64,000 bases of DNA from a virus, in IMG/VR virus record IMGVR_UViG_3300023112_000012, positions 1 to 64,000 of that record, one strand, 5' to 3'. The notes below the pieces were generated by a model. It was not told where the DNA came from, did no database searches, and worked only from the letters and a program-made list of their open reading frames with translations. Shown here one piece after another: positions 6,848-13,644 of this stretch. Positions within the stretch are counted from its first letter, which is position 1, and every line of letters starts with the position of its first letter. The position numbers and the translations under genes are program-made.

Positions 6848-8278
6848 TTAATTAAATAAATCTTTATCTAATAAATCTATTACTCCATCTTCATCTCCAT
6901 CATGAAGTAAATCATTACTATATAACTGTTTCATTGCCCAGCCTCCTTCTAATTTTTTATTGTTTTTAGTAATTCCAAATTTATGTGAATAGAATCCAAA
7001 AACTCTTCTCGATGCTTTATGTGTTCCAGGTGTTGGTATTAAATAAAATAAATCTTTTCCTTTATAATTATCTCCCCATGAATTTTTAACAATAAAATAT
7101 GTTATGTCTTCATTTTCAATATAACCAATTATATTTACAATGTGTCCCTTGTGACCATGATTGTAAAAATGCCTTTTTCCATCTTCATCTATTTCAATTG
7201 AATCACTAAAATTATAATTGCAATCATCAATCAATGTACATTCTCCATCTTTATTTTTATCTTCTTTTTCTTCACATATTCCATTTCTATTTCCGTCCCA
7301 ACAATTTTCAAAAATTTCAAATTCATCTTTTGGTTTGATAATTCTCTTTTGAAAATTATATGGTTTATTTGTTTCAATTAATTCATCATTCTTCATATGA
7401 TTCCAAGGAAGAGCAATAATGATTGTTCTTCCTGAATTTATCATTTTTTTAACTGAATTATCATATTCATTCCAATCAATTTGAAATTCTGTTTCTGTAA
7501 ATTTATTATTGAATAAATTATATTTATATCCTCCAAATGGTTCTGTTAGCTCAGAACACTCTATTTTATCTATTCCATTTGTACATATAGGTCTAATAAA
7601 CATTCTATTTTCAACTGTTTTCATTTCGCTTATATATGATACTGTTGTTGTTTCTGTTTTCTCAATTATTTCATCAAGACATTTTTTCATGTCTATTTTT
7701 ATATTTTTAATAATATCAAACAATTCATAATTTTCATATTTTTCAATATTTTTTATTATGTTTCTACAATTTTTATATTGTTGATATTTTAGAGAAAATA
7801 AAATTGCAGAATTAAAAACTGAATTTTCATTAAAATGATTTGTGTTCCATTCCGATATTTCCCCTGGAAATAATTCATATGGAAAAATAGATTCTGTTGT
7901 TGTTTTTTTAGATCTATCACTAATATAATTATTATTATTATATTGATGCATTGCTTCTGATAGATTAATATTAAGAAAATCTCCATGAAGGTCATTTTTT
8001 TCAACAAGACCTTCTAAATATAGTCCTGTCATTGTTTCTAATGCTGATGTTTCAGCAAATTCTCCACATGTTCCGTGTGGAGCTTGATTTTTTACATTAG
8101 TGACAAAATTGTCACTACAATTCAATAGTGATGTCATTTTCATAACTTCTGTATTTAAATTAATTTGTTCTGAAAATTTAGAACAATCTTTTAGAAAATC
8201 ATTTTCATAGATTGGTTCTGTTCCAACACATCCAACACATCCAACCAAAAAAACAAAAATTAAAAATATTTTTTTCAT
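6848..8278 (-). CDS. Papain-like (C1A) cysteine protease, predicted lipoprotein
   Basis: 476 aa. Signal MKKIFLIFVFLVGCVGC with lipobox Cys at 14 or 17. The papain active-site region is VKNQAPHGTCGEFAE (oxyanion Gln65, nucleophile Cys71), the catalytic His is in GHKGHIVNIIGY (His379) and the Asn in VKNSWGDNY (Asn399): all three papain landmarks in order. Between Cys and His is a long insertion, and Asp-rich calcium-binding-like loops occur (DGNRNGICEEKEDKNKDGE, DGDEDGVIDLLDKD). It should act outside the cytoplasm, anchored to a membrane. It is transcribed from an early promoter at 8314-8342, not a late one, so it is not obviously a virion or lysis protein. Papain-like lipoproteins are rarely described in T4-type phages. 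Confidence 0.75.
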   Translation of the reverse strand: MKKIFLIFVFLVGCVGCVGTEPIYENDFLKDCSKFSEQINLNTEVMKMTSLLNCSDNFVTNVKNQAPHGTCGEFAETSALETMTGLYLEGLVEKNDLHGDFLNINLSEAMHQYNNNNYISDRSKKTTTESIFPYELFPGEISEWNTNHFNENSVFNSAILFSLKYQQYKNCRNIIKNIEKYENYELFDIIKNIKIDMKKCLDEIIEKTETTTVSYISEMKTVENRMFIRPICTNGIDKIECSELTEPFGGYKYNLFNNKFTETEFQIDWNEYDNSVKKMINSGRTIIIALPWNHMKNDELIETNKPYNFQKRIIKPKDEFEIFENCWDGNRNGICEEKEDKNKDGECTLIDDCNYNFSDSIEIDEDGKRHFYNHGHKGHIVNIIGYIENEDITYFIVKNSWGDNYKGKDLFYLIPTPGTHKASRRVFGFYSHKFGITKNNKKLEGGWAMKQLYSNDLLHDGDEDGVIDLLDKDLFN

Positions 8279-8295
8279 AATAAACCTCTTAAATA

Positions 8296-8342
8296 AATTA
8301 ACAACCTATAATAATTATAACTGATTTTTATTAAAATGTCAA
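8296..8342 (-). promoter_or_regulatory. Early promoter
   Basis: Minus strand: TTGACA (8342-8337), 17 bp, TATAAT (8319-8314), then the class-B leader GGTTGTTAATTTATTTAAGAGG before the protease ATG. Confidence 0.75.
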
Positions 8343-8350
8343 AACGTTTT

Positions 8351-8800
8351 TTAGATCTCTTGTAATAAACCTCTTAAAGGATCGATAAAGTATTTCGGTT
8401 TTAATTTAAAATCATCTTTGTTTTCGTGTTTGATTTTGAAAATAAATGCTGGTTCTTTTGTTATGTTCTTTCCATATGAAAAATCTATTGTATCTTCGTT
8501 TAGAATTGTTATATTTCCCCATTCTTGAAGTAATCTAGCAACAGTATTTCTGTGTTGGATATTTTCATCTCTCCAATTAATATCACACCCTGTTAATCCA
8601 TATGCTTCTTTAAAATGTATAATATACCATTCTTTCTTTATCTTGATGAGAAAACATGTTTGATTTAGTGTTTTTGAATTAGGTCTACCAAATCCCATTC
8701 TAGTTAGTGTCTCATTGACTGCACTTGCACCAACATTAAGTTTTATTTTGACCAGATTAGCTGTATCAAATTGATAATTGAATTCTAATTTCTTCTTCAT
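8351..8800 (-). CDS. regA: RegA translational repressor
   Basis: 149 aa (T4 RegA 122 aa). The order 'ETLTRMGFGRP...LNQTCFLIKIKKEWYIIHFKEAYGLTG...RRN/HRNTVARLLQEWG...KLKPKYFI' follows T4 RegA along most of its length (ETLTRMG, HFKE, RD-IAWLLEDWG, KLVPKY). RegA binds early mRNAs near start codons and blocks translation. The start at 8800 follows TGGAGTTTGTT. In T4 regA lies between 62 and 43; here it stands with zinc-ribbon genes, away from gp44/45. About 25 extra residues at the N-terminus. Confidence 0.85.
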   Translation of the reverse strand: MKKKLEFNYQFDTANLVKIKLNVGASAVNETLTRMGFGRPNSKTLNQTCFLIKIKKEWYIIHFKEAYGLTGCDINWRDENIQHRNTVARLLQEWGNITILNEDTIDFSYGKNITKEPAFIFKIKHENKDDFKLKPKYFIDPLRGLLQEI

Positions 8801-8824
8801 AACAAACTCCATTTAATTTAAATA

Positions 8825-9052
8825 TCAATCATGAATTGTGTGACTCCCACCATGACTAGTTGTTGTCCAACATTCACCTTTTATCCTAAACCCTCTAACA
8901 CCATTGTTTTTAGGTTTATGTGTTATTTTCAATAATTCTCCACATTCTTTGCATTTTTGTTCTTTAGAATTTGACATTGAACACATTATTTCAACATCAA
9001 CATCTTTCTTTTTGCATTTTTCATTTGTGCATTTCATGTCATAAAATGGCAT
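8825..9052 (-). CDS. FmdB-type zinc-ribbon protein
   Basis: 75 aa. Begins MPFYDMKCTNEKC and has a second pair KCKECG, the four-Cys ribbon of FmdB-like small proteins; N-terminal MP-Y-C is typical. The C-terminus is His/Thr/Ser-rich (CWTTTSHGGSHTIHD). Metal binding is predicted; the biological role is not known. Confidence 0.55.
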   Translation of the reverse strand: MPFYDMKCTNEKCKKKDVDVEIMCSMSNSKEQKCKECGELLKITHKPKNNGVRGFRIKGECWTTTSHGGSHTIHD

Positions 9053-9061
9053 AATAACCTC

Positions 9062-9232
9062 CTAATTTAATTTTACACCTTCGTCAACTTTTATAAAATA
9101 TTTGCATTTTCCTGTTTCTTCATCTGGTTTAAAATATGCATATGATTGTCTGAGACCAGAAGCTACAACATATCTGTAACAAATTTCTTTCTTTTTGCAA
9201 TTTTTATTTGAACATTTTGAGATATCAACCAT
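9062..9232 (-). CDS. Small Cys-rich putative metal-binding protein
   Basis: 56 aa from ATG 9232 (AAGGAGAAAAGA upstream). Pattern C-x4-C-x4-C...C-x-YF (CSNKNCKKKEICYRY...GKCKYF) suggests a small zinc knuckle. It overlaps the preceding gene by 8 nt. Common type of phage accessory protein; function unknown. Confidence 0.5.
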   Translation of the reverse strand: MVDISKCSNKNCKKKEICYRYVVASGLRQSYAYFKPDEETGKCKYFIKVDEGVKLN

Positions 9233-9488
9233 TCTTTTCTCCTTTGTGCTTAGAAACTCTTTTATCATGAATTTTCAACCATTCTTTAGCACCATATACA
9301 TTTTTGAATAATGGTGAGAGTCTTCTTTTTGAAAATTCTTTTTCTTGAACAACCATTACTAAAAATACACCAAACATTCCTTTTTCTGGAAGAACTTCTT
9401 TTGTGTATTTTGCATTTTTAATTGCTTCTTGCATTTCTGTAAATTCTTCATCATCCATTTTTCCAATTGGTTTTGTCATATCAACCAT
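9225..9488 (-). CDS. Hypothetical protein
   Basis: 87 aa. Acidic N-terminus (KMDDEEFTEMQEAIKNAK) and a short hydrophobic strand GVFLVMVV. Ribosome site TAGGAGGTTAA lies across the stop of the small membrane gene upstream. Unrecognised. Confidence 0.5.
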   Translation of the reverse strand: MVDMTKPIGKMDDEEFTEMQEAIKNAKYTKEVLPEKGMFGVFLVMVVQEKEFSKRRLSPLFKNVYGAKEWLKIHDKRVSKHKGEKNG

Positions 9489-9491
9489 TTT

Positions 9492-9626
9492 TTAACCTCC
9501 TATAATCTGTAATAATATAAAAATTGTAGTTGTGAACGAAAATCCTGAAATGAATCCAAGAATAAAGTCTAAGTGTTTAAAGTGTTTAACAAATTTTTTC
9601 TTTAATGTTTTTCTTTTAGTGTACAA
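9492..9626 (-). CDS. Small membrane protein (44 aa, TTG start)
   Basis: An open frame starting TTG at 9626, eight bases after GGAGG, and running to TAA at 9492. Basic N-terminus (YTKRKTLKKKFVKHFKH) followed by one hydrophobic helix (about residues 20-42, LDFILGFISGFSFTTTIFIL). Its stop is embedded in the next gene's ribosome site, giving tight spacing on both sides. Confidence 0.5.
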   Translation of the reverse strand: MYTKRKTLKKKFVKHFKHLDFILGFISGFSFTTTIFILLQIIGG

Positions 9627-9842
9627 TTAACTATCCTCCAATTTAATAACAACATTTTTATTTAGTATTTCAACTAATTTTTCAACTAGCAATAGCAAAT
9701 ATGCTTTAATTTGATATTTTCTATATTTTTTAAGAACTAAAGACCATTCTATAAATCCATATTCAAGATGTTTTGTTATCTTCATAAATTTAATAAAATG
9801 TTTTGGTGTATTCCAACCAAATATATTTTTAACCTTCTTCAT
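9627..9842 (-). CDS. Hypothetical protein
   Basis: 71 aa, basic and hydrophobic; possible amphipathic helix KAYLLLLVEKLVEILNK. Start overlaps the previous gene by 14 nt. Unrecognised. Confidence 0.45.
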   Translation of the reverse strand: MKKVKNIFGWNTPKHFIKFMKITKHLEYGFIEWSLVLKKYRKYQIKAYLLLLVEKLVEILNKNVVIKLEDS

Positions 9843-10035
9843 TTATAATCCTTTCTTCAAAATTTTCTTTTAAAATTTTTGTTATTAGTTTTTGCTTATT
9901 TTTTATAATATTATGATTTTCGTATCTATTATAAATTTTTAAAGCAAAATCCAATGATTCAGTTGTATATTTCTTTGTGATTGTATAACAATAACAACCG
10001 CCAAATTTTAATATGTATTTAGCTAGTATAAACAT
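9829..10035 (-). CDS. Hypothetical protein
   Basis: 68 aa from the ATG at 10035, overlapping the upstream TGA (TGATG). Contains a GGCYCYTITKKY stretch near the N-terminus. Function not recognised. Confidence 0.45.
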   Translation of the reverse strand: MFILAKYILKFGGCYCYTITKKYTTESLDFALKIYNRYENHNIIKNKQKLITKILKENFEERIINEEG

Positions 10036-10715
10036 CACTCTACCTCATTTAATTTTTTAAAATATGTAAAATCAACTATAACAAGTTCTATATCCTTTGT
10101 TTTTGATTCTATTTCTTCAATACTAAATTTAGACCTATTTCCAAAAACTATAACGTCTGCAACAATTTTATCTGGTAAAATATCCCAAAAATCTGTTTCA
10201 AAAACTATAACGTCTTTTTTGAATCTAGAAGACAAATAAGATTTGCCAATTGCTGATTCTCCTTTGAATAGAAAACAAGGTCTTTTTTCTTTTGCTCTGT
10301 TTGTTTTTTGAAATAAATCCATATTGACACTATAATATCCAGAAGGATAATATTCATCTCCACCCAATTTGCTTAATTCTAGCAAATCACAATGAATTTC
10401 ATCTTTTTCAAAAAAAATTTGTAAATCTACCAAATCTTTTATTTCGTCTATAATAATAAGTTGTTTTGGTTTAAAATTAAATCCATTAAATCTTTTTACT
10501 ACTTTAAATTCAACATTTGCGTATGAAGCACAACACCATCCAGAATAACACTCTCCTTCTTCATCTGTTAATGTTATTTCTACTCTTATATTATTTTCAA
10601 GAATTACACAAAGAACATGTCTTTCAAATTCAGAATCTTTATATTCAAAATCACAATTAGAACCACTTACATATTTTCCTATATACTTTTCAATTCTTAA
10701 CCCTATTATTTTCAT
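10035..10715 (-). CDS. P-loop protein of unknown function
   Basis: 226 aa. The C-terminal half carries a Walker A-like motif in CFLFKGESAIGKSYLSS (about residues 150-166), then a possible Walker B strand ELVIVDF near the end. The N-terminal half is beta-rich with Cys residues (ECYSGWCCASY). A small nucleotide-binding or kinase-like protein is plausible; the substrate is unknown. ATG at 10715 follows GGAGGAATAATTG. Confidence 0.55.
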   Translation of the reverse strand: MKIIGLRIEKYIGKYVSGSNCDFEYKDSEFERHVLCVILENNIRVEITLTDEEGECYSGWCCASYANVEFKVVKRFNGFNFKPKQLIIIDEIKDLVDLQIFFEKDEIHCDLLELSKLGGDEYYPSGYYSVNMDLFQKTNRAKEKRPCFLFKGESAIGKSYLSSRFKKDVIVFETDFWDILPDKIVADVIVFGNRSKFSIEEIESKTKDIELVIVDFTYFKKLNEVE

Positions 10716-10718
10716 CAA

Positions 10719-10922
10719 TTATTCCTCCTCTGGCATTTCTTTCATCATTTTCTGAATTATCTTTTTTCTTTCAATTAGCACTTGTTTAGATGCTTCATCA
10801 ACATGAGATTTCAAACCATTTTCTATTTCCTTTAATGCAATTCGATAAAGAAAAGGCAAAATCTCAAACTCTTTAGGTCCCATTAGAACCACTTTTTTGT
10901 TTTCAGTGTTAACTATTTTCAT
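10719..10922 (-). CDS. Hypothetical protein
   Basis: 67 aa; ATG at 10922 after CAGGAGTATATTG inside the end of the preceding gene. Predicted mostly helical with a charged C-terminus (KKIIQKMMKEMPEEE). Unrecognised. Confidence 0.5.
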   Translation of the reverse strand: MKIVNTENKKVVLMGPKEFEILPFLYRIALKEIENGLKSHVDEASKQVLIERKKIIQKMMKEMPEEE

Positions 10923-11313
10923 CAATATACTCCTGAAGTTCTTTAATTTCTTTCAACTTCTTTTCTATTAATTTCTGTTTTTGTTCTGTTTTTTTGTTTT
11001 CTTTATCTATTCTTTTATCATATTCTTTGTCAGTTTCTTCACGAATACCATAAAGAATGTAATATGCATTATCATAAGATCCTTTGCATATTATTTCTAT
11101 ATTTGAAACACCTGAATTTATATATTTCATTTCTAATGTTGATAATTTATCAATAACATCAGCAATTTTTCCTCCAAACTCATCGCAATCTAACATTTCT
11201 AATCTAATTTGTTTCTTTAGTTTTTTTGGTTTAATCTTTATTTCTTCAATAACTTCTATTTCTTTGTCTTTTGTTTTGTCTTTGTCTTTTGTTTTGTCTT
11301 TGTCATTAGCCAT
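10909..11313 (-). CDS. Charged protein with N-terminal KDKTKDK repeat
   Basis: 134 aa from ATG 11313 (TGGAGGATTGAG upstream). The N-terminus repeats KDKTKDK, encoded by a DNA repeat 'tttgtctttgtcttttgt', and the C-terminus is a long coiled-coil-like Lys/Glu helix (KENKKTEQKQKLIEKKLKEIKELQEYI). The central part is globular. Function unknown. Confidence 0.5.
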   Translation of the reverse strand: MANDKDKTKDKDKTKDKEIEVIEEIKIKPKKLKKQIRLEMLDCDEFGGKIADVIDKLSTLEMKYINSGVSNIEIICKGSYDNAYYILYGIREETDKEYDKRIDKENKKTEQKQKLIEKKLKEIKELQEYIDENS

Positions 11314-11314
11314 C

Positions 11315-12343
11315 TCAATCCTCCATTTCATTTCTAATTTCATAATTTTTAAATAATTCCTGCAATACTTTTTTATTTTCTATTTTCAACTGATTGAAAT
11401 ATTCTTTATCAACATTTTCAACAATTGAAAAATCAACATCTTCATCTATTTCTAAATCTAAATCCTTTATAGAAGTATCAACCTCTTTTGGTTTTAGTTT
11501 TTCTATAATCATATCAATTGAATTAATATATTTATTATCAATTGAATCTATATAAATTTTAACATATTTATTTGTAATAGTCAATAATTTTTTTTCAATT
11601 CCTTGTAAATCTTCATTATCTTTAATAAAATGTTTTTCAAAAAGATTGTTTTTATTTTCCATAAATTCAATTTCTCCTGAATCATTGTCAAAAATCCAAC
11701 AGCCTTTTTTTTCTAATTCACCAAAATTTGTTTGCCAAGGATTTCCAACATATAAAATATTATCCTTTTCTTGTTGATTGTGAAAGTGACCTGAGAAAAC
11801 TTTTGCATAATTTTCATAATCTGATTTAAATATTTGAGATTTCTTACATGTGTAATTTCCAGTCATTTTAAACCCTTTTAATGCAAAATGACCAAATAAA
11901 TAGTTATCCTTTGAGTTGTGTTTAGATATAAACTCAGAAACATATTCATAGTTGTCTGTTGTAATCCATGGAACAAATACCATATTTTTATATTTGTAAC
12001 ATTGATCAACAATTGATAAGTGTTTCAAATTGTCTGAGAAAAAGTTTCCAACTGAATTATATTTGTGTGAATTTTTATAATACATATCATGATTTCCAAC
12101 AATTGCAATATATCCAATATTTGTTTGTCTTTCTATCTCATTAAAAATATCTTTGAATATATTTAGAATTCTATTATCAGTGATTTTTCTTTTATCGTTT
12201 ATATCACCTGTTACAATAATATTTTCTATATTATATTCTTTAATTATTTCTATTAGAGATAAAAGATAATTTTTTTGATAGTTTATAAAAAAATCATCTG
12301 TTTTTACACCGAAATGTAAATCACTCAAAATTAAATGTTTCAT
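11315..12343 (-). CDS. Recombination nuclease subunit gp47 (SbcD/Mre11-like)
   Basis: 342 aa (T4 gp47 339 aa). All metallophosphoesterase motifs are present in order: LSDLHFG, VTGDINDKR, VGNHDMY, FGHFALKG and FSGHFHNQ. With gp46 it forms the ATP-dependent nuclease for recombination and host-DNA degradation. In T4 genes 47 and 46 are adjacent; here gp46 is about 32 kb away on the other strand. ATG overlaps the upstream MKLNK gene stop (ATGA). Confidence 0.9.
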   Translation of the reverse strand: MKHLILSDLHFGVKTDDFFINYQKNYLLSLIEIIKEYNIENIIVTGDINDKRKITDNRILNIFKDIFNEIERQTNIGYIAIVGNHDMYYKNSHKYNSVGNFFSDNLKHLSIVDQCYKYKNMVFVPWITTDNYEYVSEFISKHNSKDNYLFGHFALKGFKMTGNYTCKKSQIFKSDYENYAKVFSGHFHNQQEKDNILYVGNPWQTNFGELEKKGCWIFDNDSGEIEFMENKNNLFEKHFIKDNEDLQGIEKKLLTITNKYVKIYIDSIDNKYINSIDMIIEKLKPKEVDTSIKDLDLEIDEDVDFSIVENVDKEYFNQLKIENKKVLQELFKNYEIRNEMED

Positions 12344-12531
12344 TGATATTCCTCATAGTAAATTCTATCTTCATTTTTATAATAACAAAAGATAATTAAA
12401 TTTTTATAATATTCAATATAAACATTTATATTTATTTGTAAAATATTACTAGAGCTTTTATATAATCCACTTGATAGAAATTGAATTGAATAAAAATTTT
12501 TAGACTTTTCAATACATTTATTGAGCTTCAT
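12340..12531 (-). CDS. MKLNK-family small protein
   Basis: 63 aa from ATG 12531 (ATGA overlap with upstream gene). MKLNKCIEKSKNFYSIQFLSSGLY is the family motif; it ends YYEEYQ like other copies. The middle is Asn/Ile/Tyr-rich and diverged. Last gene of the second cluster before gp47. Confidence 0.6.
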   Translation of the reverse strand: MKLNKCIEKSKNFYSIQFLSSGLYKSSSNILQININVYIEYYKNLIIFCYYKNEDRIYYEEYQ

Positions 12532-12740
12532 AACCAATACCCATGTAATTCTATATCTTGCTGTGTTTCAAAATTTCCTCTTAAATATAAAAAACATTCA
12601 TTTTTACGTGTAAATGAATTATTACTAAAAATTAACACTATATCATTATGGCATATTGCATAATATACTCTATCTATTTTATTAATCCATACATTTTTAA
12701 ATATATCTCTATTAGCTTCAAATATTCTATTCAGATTCAT
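12528..12740 (-). CDS. MKLNK-family small protein, most divergent copy
   Basis: 70 aa. Keeps only MNLNRIFEA at the N-terminus; the LSSG motif is lost and the C-terminus ends ELHGYWL. Membership is inferred from position inside the tandem cluster, the N-terminus, and the same ATGA coupling. Confidence 0.5.
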   Translation of the reverse strand: MNLNRIFEANRDIFKNVWINKIDRVYYAICHNDIVLIFSNNSFTRKNECFLYLRGNFETQQDIELHGYWL

Positions 12741-12931
12741 CTGTATTTCTCATAATCAATTGATAATACAGAATTTTCAGTATCTTTTAACCATACATTA
12801 AAATATGCAATATCAAAATAAATCCATTTCTTATAACTTAATCGTAATCCTTTAGAACCACTTAAATACAAACCACTTGATAGAAATTTAATACCTTCAT
12901 TTGACTTTTCAAATCTTTTGTTAAGCTTCAT
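12737..12931 (-). CDS. MKLNK-family small protein
   Basis: 64 aa. MKLNKRFEKSNEGIKFLSSGLY, then a core with WIYFDIAYFNVWLKDT and end YEKYR. Very similar in the core to the next copy (WIFFDVTYFNVWVKE), indicating tandem duplication. Confidence 0.6.
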   Translation of the reverse strand: MKLNKRFEKSNEGIKFLSSGLYLSGSKGLRLSYKKWIYFDIAYFNVWLKDTENSVLSIDYEKYR

Positions 12932-13137
12932 TTGTATTCCTCATAATTATCAAATGTTTTAAAATTTTCTTTAACCCATACATTAAAATATGTAACATCA
13001 AAAAAAATCCATTCATAATTATTTAGATTTAAATTATAATATCTTATACTATTATAGTATCTTATACCATAATATAATCCACTTGATAAATATTTTTTAT
13101 ATTCATTTGATTTTTCAAATATTTTATTTAGTTTCAT
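12928..13137 (-). CDS. MKLNK-family small protein
   Basis: 69 aa. MKLNKIFEKSNEYKKYLSSGLYY, a short internal repeat (IRYYNS/IRYYNL, from a DNA repeat of 'aatatcttata'), then WIFFDVTYFNVWVKE and end NYEEYK. First of the four tandem copies; its ATG overlaps the stop of the membrane-protein gene. Confidence 0.6.
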   Translation of the reverse strand: MKLNKIFEKSNEYKKYLSSGLYYGIRYYNSIRYYNLNLNNYEWIFFDVTYFNVWVKENFKTFDNYEEYK

Positions 13138-13466
13138 TTTTCATCACATCTTTTCAATTGTTCTAACACTGTAAACCCCTTTGACATTCTATATATTGCA
13201 CCAAAACGAGTTGGTGTTATTTTTTCAATTTTAATTTTCCATTCACCACATCCAAGATTATATTTGAATGTGTGTGTTGTTATGAAAATTTCTTGCTCAG
13301 TGACAACAGGACTTGTCACATCATAATAAACCATTGTAAGACCTAATAGTCCAACAATAGTTATTGTTTTTATTTCTAGAGTTATTCCATTCCAGCTTCT
13401 TGAAATGAATCTTCCAAATGCTGAAACAAAACAACAAATTGCTATTGTAAAACCTATTATATACAT
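13134..13466 (-). CDS. Membrane protein
   Basis: 110 aa from ATG 13466 (TTTGGAGAATAAA upstream). Two hydrophobic helices (about residues 1-20 and 36-52, MYIIGFTIAICCFVSAF and TITIVGLLGLTMVYY) followed by a soluble beta-rich domain of about 55 residues. First gene after an early promoter and leads the second MKLNK operon. Function unknown. Confidence 0.55.
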   Translation of the reverse strand: MYIIGFTIAICCFVSAFGRFISRSWNGITLEIKTITIVGLLGLTMVYYDVTSPVVTEQEIFITTHTFKYNLGCGEWKIKIEKITPTRFGAIYRMSKGFTVLEQLKRCDEK

Positions 13467-13482
13467 TTTATTCTCCAAATCA

Positions 13483-13533
13483 AAAATTAACAACTCACAA
13501 TACTATTATATTCTATCATTAAAGAAAAGTCAA
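13483..13533 (-). promoter_or_regulatory. Early promoter, class-B leader
   Basis: Minus strand: TTGACT (13533-13528), 17 bp, TATAAT (13510-13505), then AGTATTGTGAGTTGTTAATT, the same 20-nt leader as at 39219 on the plus strand. Confidence 0.75.
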
Positions 13534-13644
13534 GATATTTTTTGAAAAAGTTATATTTAAATGGTTCTTAGAGTTTCATATCAAGTGTATGAGGAATAAA
13601 AAATGTTTTTGAATAGTATGTTATAGGATTGGTTGAATGTGTTG
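13534..13644. other. Non-coding gap
   Basis: No ORF or terminator seen. Minus-like similarity of 'tttttgaat...gttgtta' (about 13603-13640) to the dispersed repeat at 25520 and 61171 is weak. Confidence 0.3.
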
